Below are positions 43,649-54,895 of a stretch of DNA of 64,000 nucleotides, piece after piece; position 1 is the first letter of the stretch; each line of letters opens with the position of its first letter. Origin of the DNA: Anniella stebbinsi (lineage: Eukaryota; Chordata; Lepidosauria; Squamata; Anniellidae); NCBI GenBank assembly GCA_029215795.1, contig JARDYH010000002.1:44128001-44192000 (forward strand), given 5' to 3'. A program made the translations under genes and the position numbers. A model generated the notes under the pieces. The model made no database searches, had not been told where the DNA came from, and saw only the letters and a program-made list of their open reading frames with translations.

Positions 43649-43895
43649 GCATCGGCTGTGTTCTCCCATCTGTGGACTGGCATCTCTCCCTGGCATGCTG
43701 CCCCTCTCCACCTCGTCCCCTTGGCACTTTCCATGCTTGGCTCCCTGGGGGTGTGGCCTCAGCTGTCCCCTCTTCACTGCTGTGCCTTCCAGCTGCCTCC
43801 TCCTCCCTTCCCGGGGGCGCCTGTCCTTTTTGTGGGATCTGCCCTGGCATACTGGTGCCCATGTGCCGTCTTGCCCATGTCTGCCTTCCCTGCTG

Positions 43896-43901
43896 ATTAA
43901 A
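43896..43901 (+). promoter_or_regulatory. Polyadenylation signal ATTAAA
   Basis: ATTAAA lies 248 bases after the transposase stop, inside the element. It is followed within 60 bases by a GTGTGTGCG-type GU-rich stretch (about 43937). Confidence 0.5.
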
Positions 43902-44447
43902 GTTTTCCAAAGCACCCCACTATTGCCTTCTTTCCTGTGTGTGCGAGAGATGCTCTAGGAGGGAGTGGGGGGGCCTGGGGCTGGGGGCTGGGGGCCATGG
44001 GTCTTCCTGGTGACTGCCAGGTCCCCTGTGTAGGATGGGTGGTGGGAGGCTCCCTGGGGCATGGGTGCCAACGTTGGAATTGCAGCACTGAGCGTGGGGT
44101 GCGGGTGTTGTATTGGTGCTGCTGTTGCTCCTAGCAGGCTCTTTGCCCGAAGCTGCTGAGTTCCGCCCCCTGACTGAGGCAGCCAATGGGGTTTGGGAGG
44201 CATGTCCTGCATCATCCAATATGGCGGCGCCCATGGTTTTCGACCCCATTGCTTGCTGGGATGCCTGCTGGAGTACTGCTGGAGTTCGGTAAGTGGGGAA
44301 AATGGCGGCCGGGCTGTCCGTCAAAACCGAGTACGTTATTAACCACCAGGGTGGTTAACTTAACTTTGCATCCCCTGCTGCAGCGTGTCATCCGAATTGA
44401 GGCCAGCTTTTTAACACACCGTCAGTGGGTTAAGTCCTCTCAGTTGT

Positions 44448-44471
44448 TTAACGTGTCGTCCGAATTGAGCC
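44448..44471 (-). repeat. Harbinger right terminal inverted repeat
   Basis: It is the exact inverse of the left 24-bp TIR. A partial copy (GTGTCATCCGAATTGAGGCC) lies at 44384-44404 as a subterminal repeat. Confidence 0.92.
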
Positions 44472-44474
44472 AAT

Positions 44475-45790
44475 GTCTTTAGATAAGCAAATGTCAGATC
44501 TTTATTCATATTAAAAGTGGATGAGATATTACTTTTGAGAAGGCTTCTTTGGGCAGCTCAGGCAAACAATATAAATAAAAAAGATAAGAAAAAGGCCTTG
44601 CTGCATCATGGCATTCTTCTGCATGATACTTTTATCTATTAAGTTGATGTGGAAAAGCTCCAGAATCAGGCCTAAGGGAGTCCTCAGTTTTGCTCTAGTT
44701 AAATGCAAATGGCTGAATAAGTAGCACACTGGGCCATTCTCACAGTGTTGCTGCTAGGTAATTTTAGACTCTGGACTTAATGGTCTCAAGCAAGCATTTC
44801 TTTGGATGGTCATTTGTATTACTTCCATTGTGATGCATGCAACTAACATTTATCTTTCCTCTTTGCTCTTCGTCTATGTTCTTGACATGTTAAAGCAAAA
44901 CCAAACAAACAAAAAAGTGTTTCCAACCCCTTAATTAAATCATCATCATCTTCATCACCCTCATCACATCAAAAAAATATACAGAAAACCTCCAGAAACT
45001 GGGCCTACCAGAAGACATCCACACCAACATCCAGAAAGCAGTCATAATTAAAACATGCTCAATCGTCAAGAAATTCCTGAATCAATAAAAGACAGCATGT
45101 CTTGGCAAAGCTTGTCATGTCCATCTAGAAAAACCGCCATGAGCGAGAAAGAGATAATAACAATAATAACCTAAGCATGCGAAGTTTGCATTTTAAACTC
45201 ACTTAAATCATAGCTCTGTTCTGATTATAGGAATAAAATGGAGTTTGTTTTGACTGCCCTGAAATTGAACATATTTACTTGGGAATATATGCTTTTGTTG
45301 TAGAAAAGTACAATATATTTTTAAAGAAAAAATAATGAAATGAGCATCTGTGACCATGTACTTGCCTGCCCGGCTGCACCTTGACTATAAACAGTTATTA
45401 TTGTTTTAAATAAGAAGAAAGTATACTGAGGTGATCAGCATCAGCCCTGGTGGGTCCCAAGTGCTAATGTCAAGCCTTTTTGTCACTGTTCCATCAGCTG
45501 CTGCTCTCTGGCCATTTGTACTCCCCGGACATGGGCCCCTGCTGCATCACTGCAGTCTCATGAGTTTGTTTCAGTTTGTTAATTTGGTGACCATGTGCTC
45601 TGTATGGCACTTTCTGGGTATTGATAGCCCCAGAAAACCCTGAAACCCACTCCAACTGCTGGTAGAAACAACAGTGGTGGTACTTCTATGTCTGTGGGTA
45701 TTTCTATAGGCATACTGGGGGCCTCTGAGACAATCAACCCACCCCATCAGTGGAGGGACTCTTCTGCCCCATCCTACTCACCCTCAGCCT
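44475..45790. other. Non-coding DNA; possible non-LTR retrotransposon remnant
   Basis: No intact gene. 44970-45085 reads on the plus strand KYTENLQKLGLPEDIHTNIQ followed by KAVIIKTCSIVKKFLNQ and a stop, in style like the C-terminus of an R4/Dong-type reverse transcriptase. It is followed by a TAATAACAATAATAA tail, fitting the TAA-rich insertion habit of Dong elements. The identification is tentative. Confidence 0.4.
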
Positions 45791-45795
45791 ATCGC

Positions 45796-45950
45796 TGTGA
45801 GCCTATCTACACTACAGGTTGAAAACGGTTTAAAACAGTTTAAACGGTTTATAACAGTTTTGAGAACTGTTGGGGCCCAGGACACACTCCATATACAGTT
45901 TTCAAAACGTTTTCAAAGTGTTTTATCCTGCGTGTGTAGATAGGCTCACA
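45796..45950. mobile_element. Small MITE with 17-bp TIRs (TGTGAGCCTATCTACAC)
   Basis: The left end is TGTGAGCCTATCTACAC and the right end is its inverse, with one extra GT pair beside it. The interior has GTTTAAAACAGTTTAAACGG-type repeats. No convincing target duplication was found. Its terminal GAGCCTATCTACACT is close to the ends of the elements at 16567 and 21379, so it may be a short member of that family. Confidence 0.7.
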
Positions 45951-45954
45951 GTAT

Positions 45955-46583
45955 GAATATAATGTGTATTGTTGATAAGAATTCATTGCATTTCATAGGA
46001 GTGCTATTCCTGTATCACTGTAAATGCTATTCCTGATCACTGTAAGTGATCAGTAACAGATGTGATGAGTTCTGTGTGTCTTCTGAGACAACTATGAGTA
46101 ATAGAATGTATTCTTATAATTGAAGGAAGGCTGCCACCAGTGGGTAGGTTGGGTGCTAAAAGCAGCACGTAGCTTAGTTTAGCATAGATACCTTCATCCG
46201 AGTGTTAACTGGTGTCAGTAGCAGACCTGGTTATATTGAAAGAAATAAGAATAGTGGTATGACTACCTCTAAAACTTAAGATGAGATCATCCACAAAAGA
46301 GTTATAAAAACAAGACTTAGATCTTATTGCCCAGAGAGAGTCTGGGAAAACGAGACGCCTATCCAACATGATTACCTAAGCTCTGTAAACCATGCTTGCC
46401 AGACTGGTAACTATAAGATATTAATGATTATTGTTTTGTAGGTTGAGAGGAATAGAAGTTTAATTTTACTAAGGAATATGCTAGCCACAATTTCTAGTAT
46501 GCTTCTAAGCAACCTAATAGCATTGTATGTAGTAGTGTGTTTTGCTTGTTTTAACATTGCATAATTTGTTATTGTCTACTATA
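45955..46583. repeat. Old interspersed repeat, copy 2 (left part)
   Basis: This is homologous to 35085-35730 in the same orientation (see copy 1). It is interrupted by the elements at 46592-46767 and 46793-47875 and resumes at about 47884-48090. Confidence 0.7.
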
Positions 46584-46591
46584 GTTTAAGC

Positions 46592-46767
46592 CAGTGGTCT
46601 TCAACTGATCCAGATCTGGGACCAACTTCGGACTCCCAACCTGCAATATGGAACCAACTTCCACAATTTTTCCATGTCCAATATGGTGGCCACAGCTTTG
46701 CTGTGACCCATCTGGACTGATCTCATGACCCACTTTTGGGCTGCGACCCACCAGTTGAAGACCATTG
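46592..46767. mobile_element. hAT Charlie-like MITE
   Basis: The ends CAGTGGTCTTCAACTGATCC and, on the right, CCAGTTGAAGACCATTG are inverted repeats of the CAGTGGTTCTCAA type known for hAT Charlie elements. The flanking 8-mers GTTTAAGC (46584-46591) and GTTTAAAT (46768-46775) match at 6 of 8 positions. It is 176 bp and non-coding. Confidence 0.7.
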
Positions 46768-47189
46768 GTTTAAATAATACATGTATATTTTGTAGGGGTG
46801 TGCACGGACCCCCCGGATCGGATCGGGACCCGGATCGGGACCTCCAATTTTGTCCCGGACCGGTTCGGACAAAATCGGAGGCCCCCCGGACCGGATCGAG
46901 TCCGATCCCGACCCAAAAATCATACATTTTTGGATCGGCCGCCATTTTTTTCCCCATAGACTTGCATTGCAATGCAAGTCTATGAGGAAAAAATGGCGGC
47001 GGGTGGGTAAGGGGGGGCCTAACTCCCTCCCCCCCCGGGGCCGTCCGCTGTGGACGGCCCCGGCAGGTAAACCCCCTCCCCCGCGCTCCCTACCCCCCCT
47101 GGGGCCGCCCGCTTCCATCCGCTGGCGCCCGCGGGCGCCAGCGGATAGAAGCGGACGGCTCCGGGGGGGGGTAAGCCCCCTTCCCCGCC

Positions 47190-47370
47190 ACTGCTTACCT
47201 TCTCGGCCCGTCCGGCGCCGGCGGCTACTACCAGCGGGCTCCGCGGCCTACTCTCGAGTAGCGCGCCGGGTGATGACATCACCCGGCGCGCCACCCTGGA
47301 GCAGGCCGCGGAGCCTGCTGGTAGTAGTAGGCGCCGGCGCTGGACGGGAGCCGCCGGGCCGGGCAGGTAA
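47190..47370. repeat. Hairpin module D1
   Basis: From CTTACCTTCTCGGCCCG to GGCCGGGCAGGTAAGG around a TGATGACATCA centre at 47266-47286. Confidence 0.85.
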
Positions 47371-47430
47371 GGGCCCCCCTCCCCCCTCCGCCCTCCGCGC
47401 GCCCCCTCCTCCCCTCCACGCACTCCCTCC

Positions 47431-47620
47431 TTACCTTCCCGGCCCGGCGGCTCCCGGCCGGCGCCGGCGCCTACTACTTCCAGCAGGCTCCGCGGCCTGC
47501 TCTAGAGTAGCGCGCCGGGTGATGACATCACCCGGCGCGCCACCCTAGAGCAGGCCGCGGAGCCTGCTAGTAGTAGTAGGCGCCGGCGCCGGACGGGAGC
47601 CACCGGGCCGAGAAGGTAAG
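47431..47620. repeat. Hairpin module D2
   Basis: From CTTACCTTCCCGGCCCG to GGGCCGAGAAGGTAAG around the centre at 47515-47535. The arms have the GCGCCGGCGCCTACTACT form seen in element A. Confidence 0.85.
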
Positions 47621-48090
47621 TGCCCCCCTCCTCCCCCCCCCCGCTGTCCACTTTCATCGGCGGGCGCCCGCTGGCGCCCGCCAATGGAAGCGGCGGTGGG
47701 CGCCAGTGGGCGCCCGCCGATCCGCCGATCCGCCGAACCGGTTCGGAGCTTTTTCGGACCGGTTCGGATTGGATCGGCCGATCCAGCTGCGGGATCGGAA
47801 ATCGGATAATTTATCCGATTTCCCACTGGACCGGACTCGGATCGTGGATCGGGTCCGATCCAGTGCACATCCCTAATATTTTGTGTTGCCACTTTGTGTT
47901 ACTTGGCTTGAGAAAATTTCAGGGACCACCACCCATATATATTAATTCTTGATGCCCTAAACACTAAGCTAGATTCATAAATCTGCCACTGAGTGGGGTT
48001 TGTCCATTAAAGCATTATATGCTGATCTGGTGCATCTCAGATACACCCATTCAAATTTGGGAAACAAGCTAGTCGGTAGATTGGGAAGGA

Positions 48091-48760
48091 GTTATTTATT
48101 TATTTATATTTATTTATTTATTACATTTGTATACCTCCCCATAGCTGAAGCTCTCTGGGTGGTTTACAAAGGATTAAAACAATTAAAAACAATATACAAA
48201 AATTTAAACAGCAGAAACATACAACATACACACAATACACACATACATTTAAAACCGCTACAACAGCCCAAAAAAGCTACATAAACAGGCTCCTCAGATA
48301 TTGCCAAATGCCTGAGAGAAGAGGAAAGTCTTGACCTGGTGCCGAAAAGATAACAATGTCGGCGCCAGGCGGGCCTCGTAAGGGAGATCGTTCCACAATT
48401 GGGGGGCCAGCACAGAGAAGGCCCTCTCCCTTGTTGCCGACCTCCGAGCTTCCATCAGAGTAGGCACTCGGAGGAGTGCGTTAGATGTTGAACATAGTGT
48501 TTGGGTAAGTTCATGTAAGGAAAGGCGTTCCATCAGATATTGTGGTCCCAAGCCATGTAAGGCTTTATAGGTTAAAACCAGCACCTTGAATCGGGCTCGG
48601 AAACATACAGGCAGCCAATGCAAGTGGGCCAGAGTAGGTCTTATATGCTCGAACCTTCTGGTTCCAGTTATCAATCTGGCCGATGCATTTTGCACAAGCT
48701 GCAGCTTCCAAACCACCTTCAAAGGCATTGCAGTAATCTAAATTGGAGGTTACCTGTCTC
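48091..48760 (-). mobile_element. L2-type LINE 3' end with reverse-transcriptase C-terminus
   Basis: The minus-strand frame (48728-48294) encodes LQLVQNASARLITGTRRFEH, then LHWLPVCFRARFKVLVLTYK and ALHGLGPQYL, and RAFSVLAPQLWNDLP near its end. This is the conserved C-terminal region of L2-clade reverse transcriptases. The 3' untranslated part runs through an A-rich region to a TTTAT-rich tail at 48091-48120. It is a 5'-truncated copy, the least degraded of the four L2 3' ends in the window. Confidence 0.85.
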
Positions 48761-48926
48761 AAGCTTACCTTTGACAGTGGTTAGGATTGCTAACCACTTA
48801 GGACTGCTCCCTGAGTCACATATTCCAAGACAGAAGGTTGCAATCCACTGAACCTGTGTGTGTGACTTACTTTAAAACATACTTAAGAGTATGCTCCACA
48901 AGCAGGTTTTGGGATTCATCCCTGCA
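48761..48926. other. Short non-coding spacer
   Basis: Nothing recognisable between the L2 end and the MITE cluster. Confidence 0.4.
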
Positions 48927-48934
48927 ACTTCAGC

Positions 48935-49354
48935 TAGGCTGACCATATGAAAAGGAGGACAGGGCTCATGTAACTTTAACAGTTGCAGGGAAAAGAGAAT
49001 TTCATCTGGCATCATTTGTATGCAATTAGTACCTGGTAAAATCCCCTCTTCATCACTACAATTAAAGTTGTATGCACTATACTAGAGTGACCAGATACAA
49101 AAGAGGGTAGAGTCCCTGCAGCTTTAACTGTTGTAACAAAGAGGGAATTTCACCAGGTACAAATTGCATACAAATGATGCCTGCTGAAATTCCCTTTTCT
49201 CTACAATTGTTAAAGTCACATGAGCCCTGTCCTCCTTTTCATATGGTCAGCCTAACTATACTAGAGTGACCATATACAAAAGAAGGCAGGGCCCCTGCAA
49301 CTTTAACTGTTAAAGTTACATGAGCCCTGTCCTCCTTTTCATATGGTCAGCCTA
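48935..49354. mobile_element. Composite cluster of hAT MITEs (TAGGCTGACCATATG family)
   Basis: The outer ends TAGGCTGACCATATGAAAAG and CTTTTCATATGGTCAGCCTA with near-flanking ACTTCAGC (48927-48934; 49354-49361, one-base overlap ambiguity) define the outer unit. A 172-bp copy (49083-49254) is set between two ACTATAC repeats, followed by a partial third copy. Internal blocks (ACTTTAACAGTTG, GGGAATTTCA, TGCATACAAATGA) are the same as in 49856-50138 and 52796-52967. Confidence 0.75.
49083..49254. mobile_element. 172-bp hAT MITE within the cluster
   Basis: TAGAGTGACCAGATAC at the left and GGTCAGCCTA at the right, bounded by 7-bp ACTATAC repeats. Its length equals that of the copy at 52796-52967 exactly. 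Confidence 0.75.
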
Positions 49355-49855
49355 CTTCAGCGCTAACTGAGCCTTAGAAGTAGATGTTAATCTTCAATTG
49401 ATATCCACATTTAAAATCAAAACTTTGGAAGCTGTATTGTTCTTACTTCAAAATAACTACTGTATTGAAAGATTGGTAAAGGTACAACCCTCCCTACCAT
49501 TTTTCTAAAGTCAAGAGTTTTGTAACTTTGATGTGCACATCAGGTACATATATCCATTTAATTCAGGGACAGTAGATCCTAAGTCCCTGAGGCAAATCCA
49601 GTCCTCTGGGTTTCTCCATATAGCCACCCCTTCCCCTGGTCTTCATACCCTTTTCCCCAAATACCGATTGATTGGTGGTTTTCCAGCTTTTATGCAGATA
49701 TTTCTTAATTCTAAGAGGTTAAAATACCTCCCCTAAGCCTTAGTTGCTAGCAGTAAGAGCTTTAAGCTAAAATTTACCAGTACATTTTTTTATATATTTT
49801 GGCCCCACCCTTTTGCCTTTGGCCCAGTTAACTACTGGAATGCATCCCCCTAAGA

Positions 49856-50138
49856 TAGGCTGACCAGATAAAATCCAGGTCAGGGCTCATGTAACTTTAA
49901 CAGTTGTAGAGAAAAGGGAATTTCAGCCAGTGTCATCTGTATGCAATTAGTTCCTAATGAAATTCCCTCTTCATCACAACAGTTGAAGTTGCAGGGCCCC
50001 TGCAACTTTAACTGTTGTGATGAAGAGGGAATATCACCAGGAACTAATTGCATACAAATGACACTGGCTGAAATTCCCTTTTCTCTACAACTGTTAAAGT
50101 TACATGAGCCCTGACCTGGATTTTATCTGGTCACCCTA
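49856..50138. mobile_element. 283-bp foldback hAT MITE
   Basis: It begins TAGGCTGACCAGATAAAATC and ends GATTTTATCTGGTCACCCTA, with perfect 8-bp duplications CCCTAAGA (49848-49855 and 50139-50146). The two halves are almost exact inverses all the way to a GCAGGGCCCCTGC centre near 49998, so the whole element is a long hairpin. Confidence 0.88.
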
Positions 50139-50149
50139 CCCTAAGAGCT

Positions 50150-52787
50150 TCTCAAAGATGGAACTCGGCCTTTGGACTAAAAGAGGTTCAACACCCCAGA
50201 TTTAATTGTGCACAAGAAACGTCACTTATCTGGTGTAACCAGTCAGCTGGTCTGAGACATTGAGACATGGAGGAAAGACAACTGCACCTTTACACCCCCT
50301 AAATGGCAGTGCTGGGAATCGTGGTTTGCTACCACTCCCTAAAAGGCTAGTTGAGATACTTTTGTTTTTGTTTTGCAACCAAAGGCCTACAGCTAACTGG
50401 CTTGAATGATACAAGATGTGTAATAAGTAAGTGTAATAAATTCCAAGAAGCGTATTGAATGCATTTTCCTGCTGCTCTTATGACTGTAAATTATTATGCA
50501 AATGAAATCTCCAGTCCCGAAACTGATAGTAATGCAGGCAGAATGCAGCATTACTTCAGGGTCTTACTGAAGAGAATTGGGCTTCATCTATAAATGTGGC
50601 AATCTCCCTGGCATGATCTATGAGTTCATTATAAGGATTCTGCATTGAGCCAGTTCCAATAGGACTGATGCTATCTATCTATGTTGTTGCTATATTTTAT
50701 GGTATAGATTATTAAATAGTCATAATGTTTCAATGAAGAGTAAGCTGAGTGTAAAAATGAAAAGAAGGGATAGGAAATGCCATTCATTCAAACGGCCATG
50801 TTAATACCATGCTGCAAACATCTCATGTTTAAATTCCCCATGGCTTTGTGCTCGATTCGGACTTAACTTTGCATTAACCCCAGATCTTTCAATTAACCTC
50901 CCTACTTTGTTTTAATTTATTAGAAAGAAGTATAAATGGAGTCCTTAATTCGCTGACTCATCACAGAGCATTAATTGGCCCAAAGTAGAAAATTAATCTT
51001 TGTACATTTAGACAAGACCAAATTTCACTTCAAACATGTCAACTTTCAGCTTCCGTGCTGAGTCAGCATTAGTGGCATTAGGAATTCTATTGTCACCTGT
51101 CCCCCTCCCCCCTTTCAGTCATATTTAAATGAGGAGTAGATTCTTTCCAAATGTGCATACTGCATTAAAAAAAATGAAATTAGCAATTGAATCTCTAAGA
51201 AATGTGATTTGGGCAAGCTCCCCCTCATAAAATCTGCTTTGATCAGAACCCACATACAGTGACAGTATGATATTTCTCTTTAAGGCTGTGCACCACCTCA
51301 GGTCCAAATCTCCTATGAACTTGCATTTGTGAGCTCATAGCAGCAGCCAGTATGGTTCTTCCCATGCTAGCTGTGAGGCGGCAGGGATGTAGTATCCTGG
51401 TCCAAGCCTGGAGCCCTGTCTATGAGCTCAGAATCAGGAAATCCAAAGATCCTATGTCCCCCAGAAGCTATCTAGGGTGCATACAATTGCTCTCCCTTTC
51501 ATTTAAAACTAAAATACTTAACAGGTATGATAAAAACATGAAGTGATGATGGGGGGGGGGGAATATAAGAAAAGAAAAACAATAAATCCACCCCTAAATC
51601 TTATGAAACAACTAAATCCATTATCCACTGAGTTCCAATTTTAAATACAAGAAAAGAACCTCTTTTTGAAGAGAAAAAAACACAGCAAAAATAACAATAT
51701 TAATTTATTGAATAAAAGAGAAACAAAATACAATATTAAAGAGTGAAATGTAGGAGTAATTTGAGGTAGTTCCCCACTCCTGTCAATTCCTGGGATGCAA
51801 ACGTTACAGTGTCATGTGTATCATAAGGCCGGTGGTTTTGCTGTTAGGTTTTCGCCTATCCCCATTTAGACTCATAGATATTTCCCAAACCCCTCACAAT
51901 GTTTCTGCCTGCTTGCAAGTTAGCCATCCACTTTTGCCAGCTTCCTCCAAGCTGCCAAGTTGGACAGGGGTGGGAACAGGGGAGTAGTTTTTCCAGGCCG
52001 GGAGGTGTTTTAGGTGGGGATGATGTCATGTGTACCACAAGGCCAGAGGCCTTATGGTATATAAATTGATGCTTTAAAAATAGTTTTAGAAAATCAATGT
52101 CTCTGCGAGCTTATCTTTGTCAGAATTTCTCATGGGAGTAGCTCTCTAACTCCCTGTTATGGCCTGGCAGCTGTAGTAGGTTTCTCTGAGAACTTGGATT
52201 TGGTACGAGGGGGTCAAGCTTGGAAGCTGTCACTCAGATTGTAGCATCATCGTAGTGGGTGGAGAAACCCCGCCCTGTTGGCACATGGGCATGGTTTACA
52301 GGTCAGAGGACCTGTCTGTCAAGTGGCTTTGAATAGGCCAGGCCTCTGGTCTATAAGCGGGGGGAGCAAGGCTGAAGAACTAGAGATCATCTTTCGATGC
52401 AAGGCCTGAAACCCCTCCTGTTGGATTTCCACCTGTTTTGAGAGTTTGGAAGCACTCTGCACATGCTCTCTCTCTCTTGCTATTTGGACTCTGCATTTTT
52501 ACGGATTATGCCATGGAAAGTACTGGGAGGATTTTCATAGGCTTGAACTTGCGTTTGCTGTGTATTGTGTGTTTGTGGCCAGACTCAGGTGGCAGGGAGT
52601 TGCTAGTCCTTACCAGAAGGATAGGACTCCTAGGCCTGAGGTTTTACCTTTCCTGTGATCATGCATACTGTATTAGCCCAGCATTTGGCAGGTTGTGTTT
52701 GATGAGGTGTGATCTTTCGTATCTGCCTGACTCTGGTGGCCCAGAGCATAAGTGTTTTCCCCTCCCTGGGATTTTATTTAGGCTTTG
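50150..52787. other. Non-coding DNA, no gene seen
   Basis: No supported gene. 51810-52070 contains two related short blocks (GTGTCATGTGTATCATAAGG and GATGTCATGTGTACCACAAG) of unknown origin. Confidence 0.5.
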
Positions 52788-52795
52788 GCCATGTC

Positions 52796-52967
52796 TAGGC
52801 TGACCAGATAAAATCCTGGTCAGGGCCCCTGCAACTTTCACAGTTGTGATGAAGAGGGAATTTCACCAGGAACTAATTGCATACAAACGACACTGGCTGA
52901 AATTCCCTTTTCTCTACAACTGTTAAAGTTACATGAGCCCTGACCTGGATTTTATCTGGTCACCCTA
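52796..52967. mobile_element. 172-bp hAT MITE
   Basis: TAGGCTGACCAGATAAAATC on the left and GATTTTATCTGGTCACCCTA on the right, with perfect 8-bp duplications GCCATGTC (52788-52795 and 52968-52975). It is close in sequence to the right half of 49856-50138. Non-coding. Confidence 0.9.
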
Positions 52968-53494
52968 GCCATGTCCCTTGAGGTGCCAGCGTATACGGCA
53001 TCTGGAGAAGCTCAAATCAGATGGTGGCTAACCCCACCCACTCACTCGAGTGATTGCCAAGAATCGTATCAGGAAAGAAGCCTAAAGCTTTCTAACTATC
53101 GTTCAGCTTTAAGTGGTGTTGTTTGGAAAATGTAACCATTATGCTTTTTACCGTGTGATTTCCTAAATAAAAAGATGTCTCACCGACATGAGTGTCTCAT
53201 GTCAGTTTGCCAGAATGTGTGAATGCCAGAGGGAATGGGCATGCTCATAACACATAGTTCCATATGGTGGGTGAAGTCTATAGAATCTCTCCCTTAAGGA
53301 GATGAGTAGATCACCTGAATTTTGCCCTCTCAGCTCCCATGTCTTTCACCTCCCCAGGTCACATGCTTCTTGCTACAGGCTAAGAGCTGCAGGGTAAGCA
53401 TCCTTTAGCTCTTGCCCTTAGGGTCACACCTGTGGAAGGTACTAGGCTTTTATTACATGGTGATAGAGGGAACAAAACCAAACACAATTTCAAC

Positions 53495-54718
53495 TAGGGA
53501 TGTGCACGGACACAAAAAATCATATCTGAATCAGAATTGGAACTTCATGTTTAGAAAAATATCGTATTGTAAAAATCGGAGATCTGTCATATCATATTGT
53601 ATCTGATTCCGATCTGAAAATCTGACGTCCCATTTTTGAATCAGATGCCATTTTGAATGATTTTCCCCATAGCCTAGTTTTGTGTTACAAAAATGCCTTT
53701 AACTTTTTTATTTTTAAAGATCGAAGCATGAAACTTCCCCACATGGCAGATGGGTTTGAAGTACTTATGTGTGAGAAATTTCAGAAAGGTAGCTCCAGGC
53801 ATTTTGTGGCTATGAAGTTTTTACTTTAAATGTACCAAAAGTTTCAAAACGGTGGGTTTGACAGCTAACAGAGGGGGCGGGGAAGGGGGTGCTGTTTGAC
53901 AGCTGACAAACCCACCGTTTTGGAACTTTTGGAACTTTTAAATTAAAAAAGGCATCTCCACAAAATGCCTGGACCTATCTTTCTGAATTTTCTCACACAT
54001 AAGTACCTCGAACCCATCTGCCATGTGGGCAAGTTTCATGCTTCTTTCTTTAAAAATAAAAAGTTAAATGCGTTTCTCTCCTAATTTCTCCCAAAATACC
54101 TTGCCACTACACACTTGAAGCTATGTTTCTGAAATTGCTCACACATGTCAACCAAAGTGGTATCTCTAACGTGGACAAGTTTCATGGTTGGATCTTTAAA
54201 AATAAAAAAAAGTTGAAGGCATAACTGTCTTTCCCTCACTGCTACCCATTTTTCATAAATTAATTGCCAGCACAGGCAAGCACCTATGTTTCTGAAATTT
54301 CACACACATGAGTCCCAAAATACCATCTGCAATGTGGCAAAGTTTCATGTGTGGATCTTTAAAAATAAAAAAGTTATAGGCATTCCTGGTTTGTTAATAA
54401 AAAACACATAGCCACAAAATTCCTGGAGCTATCTTTCTGAAACTTCTCACGGAGAAGTACCTCACACCCATCTACAATGTGGCCAAGTTTCATGCTTTTA
54501 TCTTTAAAAATAAAAAAGTTATAAGCATTTTTGTAACAAAATACTAGGCTATGGGGAAAATCATTCAAAATGGTGTCCGATTTTCTGATTTACCAAAATA
54601 TCGGATCAGAAAAAATCGGATGTCCAAGGGAGTGCATTGGAATTGTGAATTGGATGTCTGATTTTCTCTGATTGTAATCAGTATCGGATATTGGATCCAA
54701 TATGATGCACATCCCTAA
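53495..54718. mobile_element. AT-rich hAT-type non-autonomous transposon E with tandem repeats
   Basis: The ends TAGGGATGTGCACGGAC and GATGCACATCCCTA are flanked by perfect 8-bp duplications ATTTCAAC (53487-53494 and 54719-54726). Inside, a block of about 150-170 bases (TATCTTTCTGAAATTTCTCA, then ATCTGCAATGTGG, AAGTTTCATG and TTTAAAAATAAAAAAGTTAT) is repeated four times in one orientation (about 53960-54530) and once inverted (about 53690-53830). Subterminal regions carry TCGGAT/ATCCGA repeats. The 1224-bp element is non-coding and related to element C. Confidence 0.88.
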
Positions 54719-54726
54719 TTTCAACA

Positions 54727-54864
54727 CAGCCTCAATTCAGCCTCAGGATCCACAGGCACAGCTAGTCTTCTTCATGGGAATTTCACTTCAGTTTGCAAAT
54801 CATATGAACATGTCTTATTCACAATGCTAAATGTGAATGCAAACAAGAGTGATGTTTATGTGGG

Positions 54865-54895
<31 letters not shown>

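Larger units (their letters stand above)
38119..44471 (+). mobile_element. Near-complete PIF/Harbinger DNA transposon
   Basis: The 6353-bp element has 24-bp perfect terminal inverted repeats (38119-38142, 44448-44471, starting GGCTCAATTCGGACGACACG) and 3-bp AAT direct repeats (38116-38118, 44472-44474). It carries the two genes expected of Harbinger elements, both on the plus strand: a Myb/SANT-like protein (39088-41368) and a DDE transposase (42094-43648). A polyadenylation signal lies at 43896. The interior is GC-rich, unlike the AT-rich flanks. Both genes are interrupted by apparent frameshifts, so this copy is probably no longer autonomous as written. The long minus-strand frame at 40947-39298 is an antisense shadow. 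Confidence 0.9.
46793..47875. mobile_element. GC-rich hAT-type non-autonomous transposon D (two hairpin modules)
   Basis: It belongs to the same family and orientation as element B: left end TAGGGGTGTGCACGGACC, right end CAGTGCACATCCCTA, and perfect 8-bp direct repeats ATATTTTG (46785-46792 and 47876-47883). It has two hairpin modules with centres at 47266-47286 and 47515-47535. The 1083-bp element encodes nothing recognisable. Confidence 0.9.

Noticed and set aside
50851..50885. GCTCGATTCGGAC as a Harbinger TIR remnant
   Set aside because: Only about 13 bases match and no inverse partner was found.
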